A stretch of DNA of 64,000 nt from Candidatus Obscuribacter phosphatis (GCA_001899315.1 MOYA01000001.1:1195403-1259402), one strand, 5' to 3'; positions 18,469 through 25,981 are shown, counted from the first letter of the stretch. Translations and numbers: made by a program. Notes: a model not told the origin generated them from the sequence alone.

Positions 18469-18633
18469 CTGACCTGAATTAGGCTTTTGATGCGCAACAC
18501 TCATGGTCACAAGAAGCCTCTACTCTCAAAGCTATGCACTATAGTACTATAAATTTGAGCAGCACTAAAGATTATCTACTCCTATTTCTCCTCTGCCATT
18601 TAGGCTGCGGGAACTCTCTATATCTAGGATTAT

Positions 18634-19647
18634 TGACCCCATCCCCAGCACTTGTACCAAGCCAAGTAGACGATTGAGCAAATATCAGTCATGGTTTCAA
18701 TTAGACAGGAGAAGGTCTAATGAAAAAGAGCAGATGCACGGATGAACAGATTGTAAACATACTTAGGGAGTCGGAAACAGGCACGACCAAAGCTGAGCTT
18801 TGCTGCAAACGCGGAATCTCCACCAACAAGCTGTATAACTGGACAGCTAAGTTCGGTGGCATGCAATCTGCTGACGTTAAGCGCCTCAGAGCACTATAGG
18901 AAGGGAAGATGCAGAATGAAAAGGCTGCTCGGCGAACAGGCACTTCTGATCGACGGCTACAAGTATGCACTTTCGAAAAGTATTGACCATCTCTCAGAGA
19001 ATAGCCATTGTCGCGGCGTTTGAAGTGGTGGGAGTTAGTGAGCGCAAAGACTGCATTGCCGTGGGCTTGGCCCGGGGCACTCATCGACACAAAAGCACCA
19101 AGAAGGATGAATCTGAACTGCGTGAACAGATAAAGGAGATTGCGCATGCTCGAAAACGATTTTGCTACGAGCGAATAACCTGGCTGTTGCAACGTGGCGG
19201 TCTGCGCATCAACAATAAGCGGGTTTACCGAATATACAAACAATCAGGTGCGCAAGCGATGCCGCAAGAGAGAGCGTCGACGTCGCAAACCGCTTGAACC
19301 AGCCACATATCCTTGTCAAAGATGGTCGCTAGATTTCGTTAGCGACAGCTTATCCATCGGCAGAAGATTCAGAACGCTGAACGTCATCGACGAATGTACG
19401 CGCGAGTGCCTGGCGATGGAGGTGGATTTCAGTTTGCCTGGAGAGCGTGTTGTAAGAGTCTTGGAGCGTCTCGACTGGTGCTATGGGAAGCCCTGAAGCG
19501 CGCACAATCACTGAGGGATGGAGGTACGGGTACAACACGATAAGACCGCGCGGGTCGCTGGGAAGAATTGCACCGTCGGAATTCGCTCAGCAATTTCGAG
19601 AACAGAAATTGTCCGCTTGACGGGGTCCAAGAAAATGGGCGGGGTCA
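18634..19647 (+). mobile_element. Decayed IS3-family element, left border of island
   Basis: The left end (TGACCCCATCCCCAGCACTT at 18634) and the right end (reverse complement TGACCCCGCCCATTTTCTTG, ending in CA at 19647) share TGACCCC, CTTG, ACC and CAAG at matching positions. They are thus imperfect terminal inverted repeats with IS3-type TG...CA ends. Between them lie a broken orfA and orfB. The bases flanking the ends (TTAT and GTCG) do not match, so the target duplication is lost or the island has rearranged. A second, shorter copy lies inverted at 29430-30072. Confidence 0.8.
18721..19496 (+). pseudogene. IS3-family transposase OrfA/OrfB remnants
   Basis: OrfA starts at ATG 18721 after AGGAGAAGG (MKKSRCTDEQIVNILRESET..., an HTH_8-type DNA-binding domain) but stops early at 18898. 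Its usual C-terminus reappears in another frame (LKRLLGEQALLIDGYKYALS-like, ending near 18986). OrfB begins in the 18965 frame with the HTH_21 part (YERITWLLQRGGLRIN), shifts frame near 19240, and continues with the integrase core LDFVSDSLSIGRRFRTLNVIDECTRECLA (DDE Asp), stopping at 19496. The remaining core is not in frame. Several independent breaks make it inactive. Confidence 0.85.
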
Positions 19648-19737
19648 GTCGTCGATCACTGGACAGATATCTCATGCTGCTCCCGCGCTCTGCCAAGCTT
19701 CTCCGCCGAGCTATCAACAACCAAAGGAGTTCGTTAC

Positions 19738-21282
19738 TCAGGCTCTAAAGTGTTCAAAAATTGGACCAGCCCTTAGTTCTGCCATATGGGCAGCAACTTG
19801 AGGATCTGCGAAAATGAATGCTGTCAGCTGACGGATTTTAGCAGAAATTGATTGGTCGAATTCAACTATGGATAGAAGAAGCCTTCCTTGTTCGATATCC
19901 GTTGAGTCGAAAATGAGCTCTAAAACAAGCTTCTTTCCAATTCGTGCTTTTGCCCGCCAGACGAACTTTGGTAGATTTCGAAAAAGAATATTCTTTCTTA
20001 CGGATGGAGTCGTAGTAGACGATTTGAATATATCTGACTTAAAGTCATTCACCGATGACAAAAATATGTCCCATTCAAACTCACCAAGCTTTTTAGCGCT
20101 AGGTGTCAGATTTGCCCAATCTCTAAGCATGCGATCGAATTGGATAACGGTATCCAATATAGTGGCAAACGGGATGCGAATATTATTGTCCAGTGGGACA
20201 AGCATGTTTTCTCCAACTGCATAGTGCGTACCGACACCTCCGAATGAGGTAGACAAATGAAACGATGGCAGCCCCTTCTTTTTTCCTTTCATGAAGGACA
20301 TTCGCGCAAATGGACCAACCTGATCATCATGTGCGTAAATCTTATTTATTCGGTCCGCGCGCAATTTGAAACCATTTCTACTTACAGAACGAGGGCGCGA
20401 GTCGGGCAATCGAAAACCCGTTAGGGTAACAGCATGCCATCCTACAGACTTTCCTCCAAATTCAAAGAGCTCGAGACCGAGTACCACAGGAATCTTTGCG
20501 TTCAGGTAGGCATATAATGTACTGCTCAAAGTGTACTGGTCCTTCCCTCCACCAAGCACAAGTGGTTCCAACCCGACCGCTCGAACAGCCTGAGCCATTT
20601 CTGGAAAAGTTAGACCTTTGTTTGGGAAAATTCTTGACAGAGATCCAGATCCTCTTTTTGCTGCTGACGTGATCTGATGAGGCGATGGAATCTCATGATG
20701 GAATGTTTCACCTGTGCAATGAAGAGCAGACCAGAGCGCACTCGTAGCGCAAGCCGCAGTCACGGTGTCTTGTTCCTGAAATGCAATTGTGTCAACGGAC
20801 AAGGAGATTCCAAACAAATTGGCTTTGTATGTCTTGGTAATTGGATAATGCCGTTCAGGGCCAGCATAAGTTTTCAAACAAGTTCTGCCTAATAATGTTG
20901 TGGGCAGTGGCTTTACAACAACAAATCCAAGATATGCCTTTTGCAGCCGCTCCTCTGACAGCTTCCCTCGACGGTTTTCGATAAATCCAGTGAATTCTTC
21001 GGGGCTGAACTTGATGTCGAAAAAGTGCAAACGCCTGCACATGCGATCATAACCGTGAAAACAACCAACGTAGTAAGCAGTGTAATCATCGAGGAAGTGC
21101 TGATCTACGTAATTGTTTTCTGCAACTACTGTTTTGGTTTCCAGAAAGCCGAAGTACTCTTTGAAATATATACCGTGAATTCGACGTTCCCATGATTCGG
21201 GTGCTGTCCTTGCGCCTGCCGTCAACAGCTTAATCAAGGACTGGTGTGAATATGGTACTACCTCGAAAAGCGGTTTGGTCAT
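19738..21282 (-). CDS. Papain-like (C39-like) cysteine protease candidate
   Basis: A 514-aa soluble protein without a signal peptide. A papain-fold core is suggested by Gln169/Gln171 and Cys178 in AFQEQDTVTAACATSALW, His283 in VGWHAVTLTGF and Asp319/320 in KIYAHDDQVGPFARM, in the Gln-Cys-His-Asp order of C39-like peptidases. Residues 1-165 and 340-514 match nothing I know. It lies 12 bp after a small basic protein and is divergent from the XRE/ubiquitin-like operon. It could be a second deconjugating protease, an effector, or unrelated cargo; the triad is seen, the role is inference. Confidence 0.65.
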   Translation of the reverse strand: MTKPLFEVVPYSHQSLIKLLTAGARTAPESWERRIHGIYFKEYFGFLETKTVVAENNYVDQHFLDDYTAYYVGCFHGYDRMCRRLHFFDIKFSPEEFTGFIENRRGKLSEERLQKAYLGFVVVKPLPTTLLGRTCLKTYAGPERHYPITKTYKANLFGISLSVDTIAFQEQDTVTAACATSALWSALHCTGETFHHEIPSPHQITSAAKRGSGSLSRIFPNKGLTFPEMAQAVRAVGLEPLVLGGGKDQYTLSSTLYAYLNAKIPVVLGLELFEFGGKSVGWHAVTLTGFRLPDSRPRSVSRNGFKLRADRINKIYAHDDQVGPFARMSFMKGKKKGLPSFHLSTSFGGVGTHYAVGENMLVPLDNNIRIPFATILDTVIQFDRMLRDWANLTPSAKKLGEFEWDIFLSSVNDFKSDIFKSSTTTPSVRKNILFRNLPKFVWRAKARIGKKLVLELIFDSTDIEQGRLLLSIVEFDQSISAKIRQLTAFIFADPQVAAHMAELRAGPIFEHFRA

Positions 21283-21294
21283 AGCAATTAATCG

Positions 21295-21480
21295 CTACAA
21301 GGTCATTGGCTGAAGTAAGCTCTCTGGTTTGACTTGGCGAACACTTTCCAATTTCTTAGTAATAGCGTACGCTGCTTGGATTGACAATCTCATCTGTTTG
21401 GCTTTTTCCGATGAGGAAGCGGAGCGCTTACGTGAACCGCTAGCGCTCTTGCCGCGTTTCGTTGCAACCCTTGTGCTCAT
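21295..21480 (-). CDS. Small basic protein preceding the papain-like protease
   Basis: 61 aa starting at ATG 21480 with GGTGG four bases upstream; an in-frame TTG at 21492 is less likely. The first 30 residues are Arg/Lys/Ser-rich (TKRGKSASGSRKRSASSSEK), followed by one amphipathic helix. The composition suggests nucleic-acid binding or a disordered cap. It is the first gene of a two-gene minus-strand unit with the protease (12-bp gap). I do not recognise the family. Confidence 0.55.
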   Translation of the reverse strand: MSTRVATKRGKSASGSRKRSASSSEKAKQMRLSIQAAYAITKKLESVRQVKPESLLQPMTL

Positions 21481-21582
21481 AAATCCACCCAATTTAGGTT
21501 AGCCAAACCGTTCTTTAATATTAAACCAGCTGAAAAGCGAATTGGCAACCATTTTCACGACTTCGAGCTTGACATTTTGTGC

Positions 21583-21601
21583 GTAAGCCAAGTAAGCTTA
21601 C
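21583..21601. promoter_or_regulatory. XRE-promoter operator: GTAAGC-N3-GTAAGCTTAC
   Basis: A half site GTAAGC (21583-21588), three bases, then the perfect palindrome GTAAGCTTAC (21592-21601), all just upstream of ATG 21609. A TTGACA at 21569-21574 precedes it. The same arrangement, with the same 3-base spacing, occurs before the ubiquitin-like operon at 22700-22718. Confidence 0.75.
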
Positions 21602-21608
21602 ATTATAT

Positions 21609-21947
21609 ATGAAGACGCTTGGGCAAAAAATTAGGGAATTGCGGGAGCTTAAAGGCCTTTCTCTTCGGGAAATGTCCAAAAAGCTTGAGGTATCTGCTGC
21701 ATTTTTATCAGATATCGAATTGGGCCGCAGATTCCCCTCAGAGGAAGTTCTGAAGAAGATCTGCAAGATTCTTCAAGTCAAGTTTGACGAACTTAAAGAT
21801 CTCGATCCAAGGGCCCCAATCGAAGAGCTCAAGCGCATGTCTGAAGGTGACCCTCAATATGCTCTTGCATTGCGGACAATGGTAGATGACGACGTAAGCG
21901 CTAGCGAGCTGCTTCATTGGCTCCAGCAGAAGAAAAAGAACAAGTGA
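21609..21947 (+). CDS. XRE-family transcriptional regulator
   Basis: 112 aa. Residues 4-58 form a Cro/C1 helix-turn-helix (LGQKIRELRELKGLSLREMS, KKLEVSAAFLSDIELGRRFP, SEEVLKKICKIL). The C-terminal half is acidic and helical. An in-frame GTG at 21579 would lengthen it by 10 residues but would place the operator inside the gene, so ATG 21609 is preferred. The GTAAGCTTAC palindrome at its own promoter and at the ubiquitin-like operon suggests it represses both. Confidence 0.9.
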   Translation: MKTLGQKIRELRELKGLSLREMSKKLEVSAAFLSDIELGRRFPSEEVLKKICKILQVKFDELKDLDPRAPIEELKRMSEGDPQYALALRTMVDDDVSASELLHWLQQKKKNK

Positions 21948-22661
21948 AATGTCTGTTTGCAACCGTCAAAAGACTGTATTTCACAACGCAGAAAGTTGAA
22001 GACCTCTGTGAGAAAGCGCTAAACAGCGTCAAGTTCATGCCAGATAATCCCGAGGCGATCAGGTTCGATCGGTTTTTGGAAAGAAAAGTTTGGTATCTCG
22101 CCTGAATATGAGGATTTGCCACTAGGTATTCTCGGTTTTAGGTGCTTCAGTAATGTTGGCGCAGAATCGGTCGTGATCAGTCGCTCACTTGACGAAGATC
22201 CAAGCGACCAGAGCCGAAGACGAGTCAGATCCGCTTTAGGTCTCGAGGCTGGTCAGATCTTGATGCACGAGAAACTCTTCGCAGCTCAAGAAGCTACGCA
22301 GCTGAGCCTGCTCGCACTGGAGCTATCGAAACCTAAGGTTCTTTGTCGGGACGGCTACGAACTTTCCAAGTTCAGCAAGCCTTCGTATTCTGTTAATTGG
22401 TGGAAGCACCAAGCCAACATGGTGATCGGCTTATTATTAATGCCTCGATGTTTGGTGTCTAAGGCCGTCGAGCCATTCCTAATTATACGTAGGGTCCACC
22501 ATGACTCCTGCCAACAGGCAAGTAACGTTCTTTCTGAGCTGTTTGATGTTGTTGTGCGAATACGGGTCGACGAGTTGCACCCACCCCACATGAACAGCCA
22601 TCTGGTAATTTTAATTCGAAAACAAAAAAAAAAACTTGTCAGCTATGTAAGCTTACGCTAG
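21917..22661 (+). pseudogene. ImmA/IrrE-like metallopeptidase, frameshifted, zinc motif lost
   Basis: The frame starting at 21917 overlaps the XRE gene and ends at 22105 after an N-terminal helix region. The family's next segment is in the +1 frame: FWKEKFGISPEYEDLPLGIL, VVISRSLDEDP, then LGLEAGQILMHEKLF, and later VNWWKHQANMVIGLLLMPR. The switch falls at a run of five T near 22074. In active members the HExxH helix reads like LAHEAGHGLLH; here it reads LGLEAGQILMH, so both zinc-binding His are gone. XRE followed by ImmA/IrrE is a classic regulator/protease pair. Here the protease half looks dead. Confidence 0.7.
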
Positions 22662-22664
22662 TAT
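22636..22664 (+). promoter_or_regulatory. Promoter of the ubiquitin-like operon with operator in the spacer
   Basis: TTGTCA (22636-22641), 17 bp, TAGTAT (22659-22664). The 10-bp palindrome GTAAGCTTAC (22647-22656) sits inside the spacer, so a bound repressor would block RNA polymerase. Transcription would begin near 22671, about 90 bases before the first gene. Confidence 0.7.
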
Positions 22665-22699
22665 ACAAGTATCGGATCGGAATTTTTTTTGGTCCGAGT

Positions 22700-22718
22700 G
22701 TAAGCGGAGTAAGCTTAC
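22700..22718. promoter_or_regulatory. Second operator of the ubiquitin-like operon
   Basis: GTAAGC (22700-22705), GGA, GTAAGCTTAC (22709-22718): the same layout as at the XRE promoter. It lies downstream of the predicted start of transcription, so it could act as a roadblock or cooperate with the spacer site. Confidence 0.7.
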
Positions 22719-22762
22719 TGCGCTGAAACAAACTAACCCATATTCTCTAAAGGAGTCGATAA

Positions 22763-23434
22763 ATGGGCAATTACGTTAGGGAACACACGCCGTTCAATTC
22801 CGGCAACCATCTGGCTGAAGTAAATGGGGTCCAAATCGCTTTCACGGATCCTGTCCCGCAGGGTAGACAGATTCTCTCCGAAGCTGGCTACGATCCCGCT
22901 GATGAGCATCTGTTGATACAGCTGCTCCATCACGAAACCAGATCGGTGTCACTTGATGAAATGGTTGACTTGCGAACAGAAGGAGCCAAAAACTTCATGG
23001 CATTCCGAAATGATCGTATCTTTCGATTCACAATAAATGATCGCGGTTACGAATGGGGAACTGAGCTAATAGGCGAGCCCATGCTGCGCCGGCTGGCAGG
23101 CATTTCAAACGACGCTGTATTGGTGCTGGAATCTGAGGATGGAGAAGTCGTCCTGGAGCCGTACGCTCAAGTCAATCTGAGCGAATCTGGCACTGAACAT
23201 ATACAGAGTAAGAGCCGATACATAACGGTCTCTTTGAATGGCGACAAACGCGAGATTCCACGCGGTATTTACACGATGGAGCAGCTCATCGTGATCCTGC
23301 CTGTTGAGCCCGGTTATGTACTTAACTTGCTCGATGCCGACGGAAAACTTACTGCACTCAAGTCTGATGAAAAGCTGCGTGTCAAAGAAGGCATGAAATT
23401 CTTCAGCCAGGTACCTTGCGGAGCCTCATCATGA
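22763..23434 (+). CDS. Triple ubiquitin-like protein (multiubiquitin type)
   Basis: A 223-aa protein with three beta-grasp-like repeats at about 16-82, 84-148 and 150-218. Each follows the bacterial multiubiquitin layout: (I/F)xxNG or FTIND start, a helix (GRQILSEAGY; GEPMLRRLAGI; TMEQLIVILPV), a DLRTEGAKNFM / NLSESGTEHI / RVKEGMKFFS strand. The C-terminus is FFSQVPCGASS: removal of the last three residues would expose Gly220, as in processed ubiquitin-like modifiers. AGGAG lies seven bases before the ATG. Its stop overlaps the next start as ATGA. The proposed role is the modifier conjugated by the E1/E2 encoded downstream. Confidence 0.85.
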   Translation: MGNYVREHTPFNSGNHLAEVNGVQIAFTDPVPQGRQILSEAGYDPADEHLLIQLLHHETRSVSLDEMVDLRTEGAKNFMAFRNDRIFRFTINDRGYEWGTELIGEPMLRRLAGISNDAVLVLESEDGEVVLEPYAQVNLSESGTEHIQSKSRYITVSLNGDKREIPRGIYTMEQLIVILPVEPGYVLNLLDADGKLTALKSDEKLRVKEGMKFFSQVPCGASS

Positions 23435-23763
23435 CTAACATATCTATTCATTTCGACGCACTCAAACAGATATGCCCTGCTGCGACCATTTTGACCGAGG
23501 GCGGAAAAGCATTGGTGCTCCTTCCGAATATGCAGGTGGTCTCAGCCGGGCAAATACTCACGATGACACTACTGCTGGTGCCTTTTGAGCATACAGGCTA
23601 TAAGACTAGGCTCTTTTTTGAGCGAAAAATTGACGGTCGCGGCTCGAATTGGAACCAGCATCGCGTGGTCGACAAGCAATGGTGGGCACCGTCCTGGCAA
23701 GGTGTGCCTGCCGATCTACCCTGGACTGCAATACTTCTAGAACACTTGAGGTGCGTCGCATGA
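23431..23763 (+). CDS. E2-like protein (prokaryotic E2 family E type)
   Basis: 110 aa from ATG 23431, overlapping the modifier gene by 4 bp. An N-terminal helix (SIHFDALKQICPAATILTEG) is followed by beta strands (KALVLLPNM, TLLLVPFEHTGY, TRLFFERK) and a conserved-looking WNQHRVVDKQWWAPSW segment with a helix (WTAILLEHL). This matches the small E2/UBC-like proteins that accompany multiubiquitin genes. The only Cys are C15 and C108; no Cys lies where the classical catalytic Cys would be expected, so the chemistry may differ (His/Trp-rich loop) or C108 may serve. Assignment rests mainly on context plus this pattern. Confidence 0.7.
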   Translation: MTNISIHFDALKQICPAATILTEGGKALVLLPNMQVVSAGQILTMTLLLVPFEHTGYKTRLFFERKIDGRGSNWNQHRVVDKQWWAPSWQGVPADLPWTAILLEHLRCVA

Positions 23764-24266
23764 ACATCACATTCAAAATCACATCACGATTACTTGAAAA
23801 AATTCGCGCCGATCTCAGGCGACGACATTCCTTCGCTTATGAACGGGTCGGATTCATTTCGGCCGGGCTCTCATTTGCAGACGGAAACAAGGTGCTCATA
23901 TTGGCACGGGACTACCTGCCAGTGGAGGACGAAGACTATTTGCCTGACCTGACCGTTGGTGCGCTCTTGGGCTCGGAAGCCATCAGGAAAGCTCTTCAAT
24001 GGTCAATCTCCAAAGGCAATGCTGTTTTCCACGTGCATAGTCACAGCGGCATAGGCATGCCATCTTTCAGTGCAATCGATCTGCATGAGAGCTCCAAGTT
24101 CATGCTGGATTTTCTAAAAGTGAGCCCTATGAGGCTCCATGGCGCCTTAGTGCTTAGTAACGACTTGGCTTCTGGGCTTGCTGTCTTTGACAGAAATCAA
24201 CCGTGTATACCCGTCGACAGTTTTGTTGAAGTCGGCTGCCCCATCAAGAAATGGAGTAGAACCTAA
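23760..24266 (+). CDS. JAMM/MPN-type metallopeptidase (deubiquitinase-like)
   Basis: 168 aa from ATG 23760, overlapping the E2-like stop by 4 bp; a longer frame runs back to 23649 but is shadow. The JAMM zinc site is complete: Glu28 (YERVGF), His93 and His95 (HVHSHSGIGMP), Ser104 and Asp107 (FSAIDL). There is no membrane segment. In related operons such proteins trim the modifier precursor and remove conjugates. The CGASS tail of the upstream modifier is a fitting substrate. The stop TAA overlaps the next ATG by one base. Confidence 0.88.
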   Translation: MNITFKITSRLLEKIRADLRRRHSFAYERVGFISAGLSFADGNKVLILARDYLPVEDEDYLPDLTVGALLGSEAIRKALQWSISKGNAVFHVHSHSGIGMPSFSAIDLHESSKFMLDFLKVSPMRLHGALVLSNDLASGLAVFDRNQPCIPVDSFVEVGCPIKKWSRT

Positions 24267-25183
24267 TGAATAGCGATAATCGCCAAAGCTTCTTAGGACC
24301 AGACAGTGACCATAATCTCTCCGCGGCGACAATCGGATTGGTTGGGCTAGGGGGAGGTGGATCTCATCTGGTACTGCAATGTGCTCACCTCGGAATCGGG
24401 CGTTATATCCTTTGCGATCCAGACATTATTGAGCTTTCTAACACTAATCGCCTAGTATGTGGCACTATTTCTGACGTTGAGCGAGAACTTGCAAAAGTTG
24501 AGATCGCCAAGCGAACCATTCGAGCACTTCTGCCCAATGCTCAGATAATTTCAATAACTGGCTCGTGGCAGGAAGCGGTTGAGCAATTGAAGCTTTGTGA
24601 TGTAATCATCGGTGCTGTTGATTCCTTTACAGAAAGAGAGCAACTTGAACGCTTTGCGCGTAGATACATCATTCCATACATCGACATCGGCATGGAAGTC
24701 ACTCACCGCCCGCTTCTCGACGATTTTCTCATCAGTGGACAGGTTATTCTTTCGTTCCCAGGCAAAGCTTGTTTGCGATGTTGCAACTTTATAACTGATG
24801 AGCGCCTAGTACAAGAAGCTCAGCAATATGGCGCAGCTGGAGGTCGTCCTCAGGTGGTTTGGCCGAATGGTGTGCTGGCCTCAACCGCCATCGGTCTCAT
24901 GGTGCAATTGCTTACACCTTGGTCTCGTTTTTCGGTCGACTTCAACTATCTCGAATATGACGGCAACAAGTCAATGATTGCATCTAGCTTTTGGGTAGAG
25001 CAGCTCAGAAACAAGCACTGTCCGCACCACCCCGTAGACGAGACAGGTGACCCGTTCTTTGATATTCGAGAGTATTCCAAACCGCACGTTACCGATCAAT
25101 TAAGCGATGTCGTCGAACCAAGAAGCTCTTGGATGCGTCCGCTCAAGAAGCTAGTTGGTTGGCTCCGCAAGCTTCGGCACTAG
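24266..25183 (+). CDS. E1-like ThiF/MoeB-family adenylyltransferase
   Basis: A 305-aa protein of the E1/ThiF fold that should adenylate the C-terminus of the ubiquitin-like protein using ATP. The nucleotide loop is GLVGLGGGGSH (residues 24-34), the acidic loop CDPDIIELSNTNRLV (50-64) carries the Mg and ATP residues, and ADP-ribose-side AVDSFTER follows. A Cys cluster KACLRCC (168-173) with HCPHH (251-255) is a likely zinc site. The basic C-terminus (KKLVGWLRKLRH) is unusual. It is the last gene of the coupled four-gene set. Confidence 0.9.
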   Translation: MNSDNRQSFLGPDSDHNLSAATIGLVGLGGGGSHLVLQCAHLGIGRYILCDPDIIELSNTNRLVCGTISDVERELAKVEIAKRTIRALLPNAQIISITGSWQEAVEQLKLCDVIIGAVDSFTEREQLERFARRYIIPYIDIGMEVTHRPLLDDFLISGQVILSFPGKACLRCCNFITDERLVQEAQQYGAAGGRPQVVWPNGVLASTAIGLMVQLLTPWSRFSVDFNYLEYDGNKSMIASSFWVEQLRNKHCPHHPVDETGDPFFDIREYSKPHVTDQLSDVVEPRSSWMRPLKKLVGWLRKLRH

Positions 25184-25198
25184 CCTTGCTTGTGTCGC

Positions 25199-25227
25199 TT
25201 GACGAATGGTAACATATGTGTTACTAT
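25199..25227 (+). promoter_or_regulatory. HigBA promoter with palindromic operator; possible leaderless start
   Basis: TTGACG (25199-25204), exactly 17 bp, TACTAT (25222-25227). The inverted repeat GTAACA-TATG-TGTTAC (25209-25224) fills the spacer and touches the -10, as expected for toxin-antitoxin autorepression. Transcription would begin near 25234, which is the A of the ATG chosen for the toxin. Confidence 0.7.
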
Positions 25228-25233
25228 GGCGGA

Positions 25234-25635
25234 ATGAGAGTAGAAGAATATCTTCTGGAAGATGGTTCCAGCCCCTACAAAACATGGTTCGATGACCTCG
25301 ATGTCAAAGCCGCAGCAAAAGTTACCTCTGCAAAAGTGCGTATGGAGCGGGGGCTAACATCGGCAATCAAATGGTTTGATGGAATTGGAGAATACATTAT
25401 TGATTGGGGTCCTGGTTATCGAATCTATTTAGCACAAGACGGCAAAGACCTCATTATCTTGTTCGGTGGCGGAACGAAGAAGGGGCAAAACGAAGACATT
25501 AAGGAGGCTAAGCGCTTGCACGAAGAATACAAAGTAAGAAAGGCTGCAAAAGCGAAAGCCGAGAAAGAGAAAGAAAAACAGAAGTCCAGCAGAACCAAGA
25601 AGACGGACAATAAACTTAAGAGAGACAAAAGGTAG
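25234..25635 (+). CDS. RelE/HigB-like toxin
   Basis: 133 aa. Residues 1-95 match the small phage-Gp49/HigB-type killer family: VEEYLLEDGSSPYKTWFDDL, then RMERGLTSAIKWFDGIGEY, then GPGYRIYLAQDGKDLIILFG and GGTKKGQNEDIKEAKRL. These toxins cleave mRNA on the ribosome; RelE-type basic residues are present in the last helix. A Lys/Glu/Ala-rich tail of about 35 residues is longer than usual. An in-frame ATG at 25216 lies inside the operator, so ATG 25234 is preferred. The antitoxin gene follows after 4 bp. Confidence 0.88.
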   Translation: MRVEEYLLEDGSSPYKTWFDDLDVKAAAKVTSAKVRMERGLTSAIKWFDGIGEYIIDWGPGYRIYLAQDGKDLIILFGGGTKKGQNEDIKEAKRLHEEYKVRKAAKAKAEKEKEKQKSSRTKKTDNKLKRDKR

Positions 25636-25639
25636 TGAT

Positions 25640-25981
25640 ATGGCACTTACACGCAATTTTAAACAGACAGTTGTCGAACGCGTAAATCGAGAACCTGCGT
25701 TTGCCAAAGCGTTGCTCGATGAAGCAACCAAGCTGTTTCTGACTGGAGAATCAGAAACAGCCCGTCTAATTCTTCGCGATCTCGTCAATGCCACCATTGG
25801 TTTCGAAGGATTGGCTCGTGCCATCGATACACCTGCAAAAAGCTTGCACCGAATGCTTTCGGAACGCGGTAACCCAAGCATGGATAATACCGCCGCCATC
25901 TTCTGCGCTGTATGTGAAAATCTCGATGTAAAGATTGAAACTGTTGTAGTTGACGTTGGAAGAAAGAAAAAGTCTCGCTAG
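25640..25981 (+). CDS. HigA-like antitoxin, helix-turn-helix
   Basis: 113 aa. The C-terminal part has the addiction-module antidote HTH (TIGFEGLARAIDTPAKSLHR, MLSERGNPSMDNTAAIF), and the N-terminal part has the expected helix (FAKALLDEATKLFLTGESET). It should bind the toxin and the GTAACA/TGTTAC operator. The toxin-first order is the HigBA arrangement. The C-terminus is basic (GRKKKSR). Confidence 0.88.
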   Translation: MALTRNFKQTVVERVNREPAFAKALLDEATKLFLTGESETARLILRDLVNATIGFEGLARAIDTPAKSLHRMLSERGNPSMDNTAAIFCAVCENLDVKIETVVVDVGRKKKSR

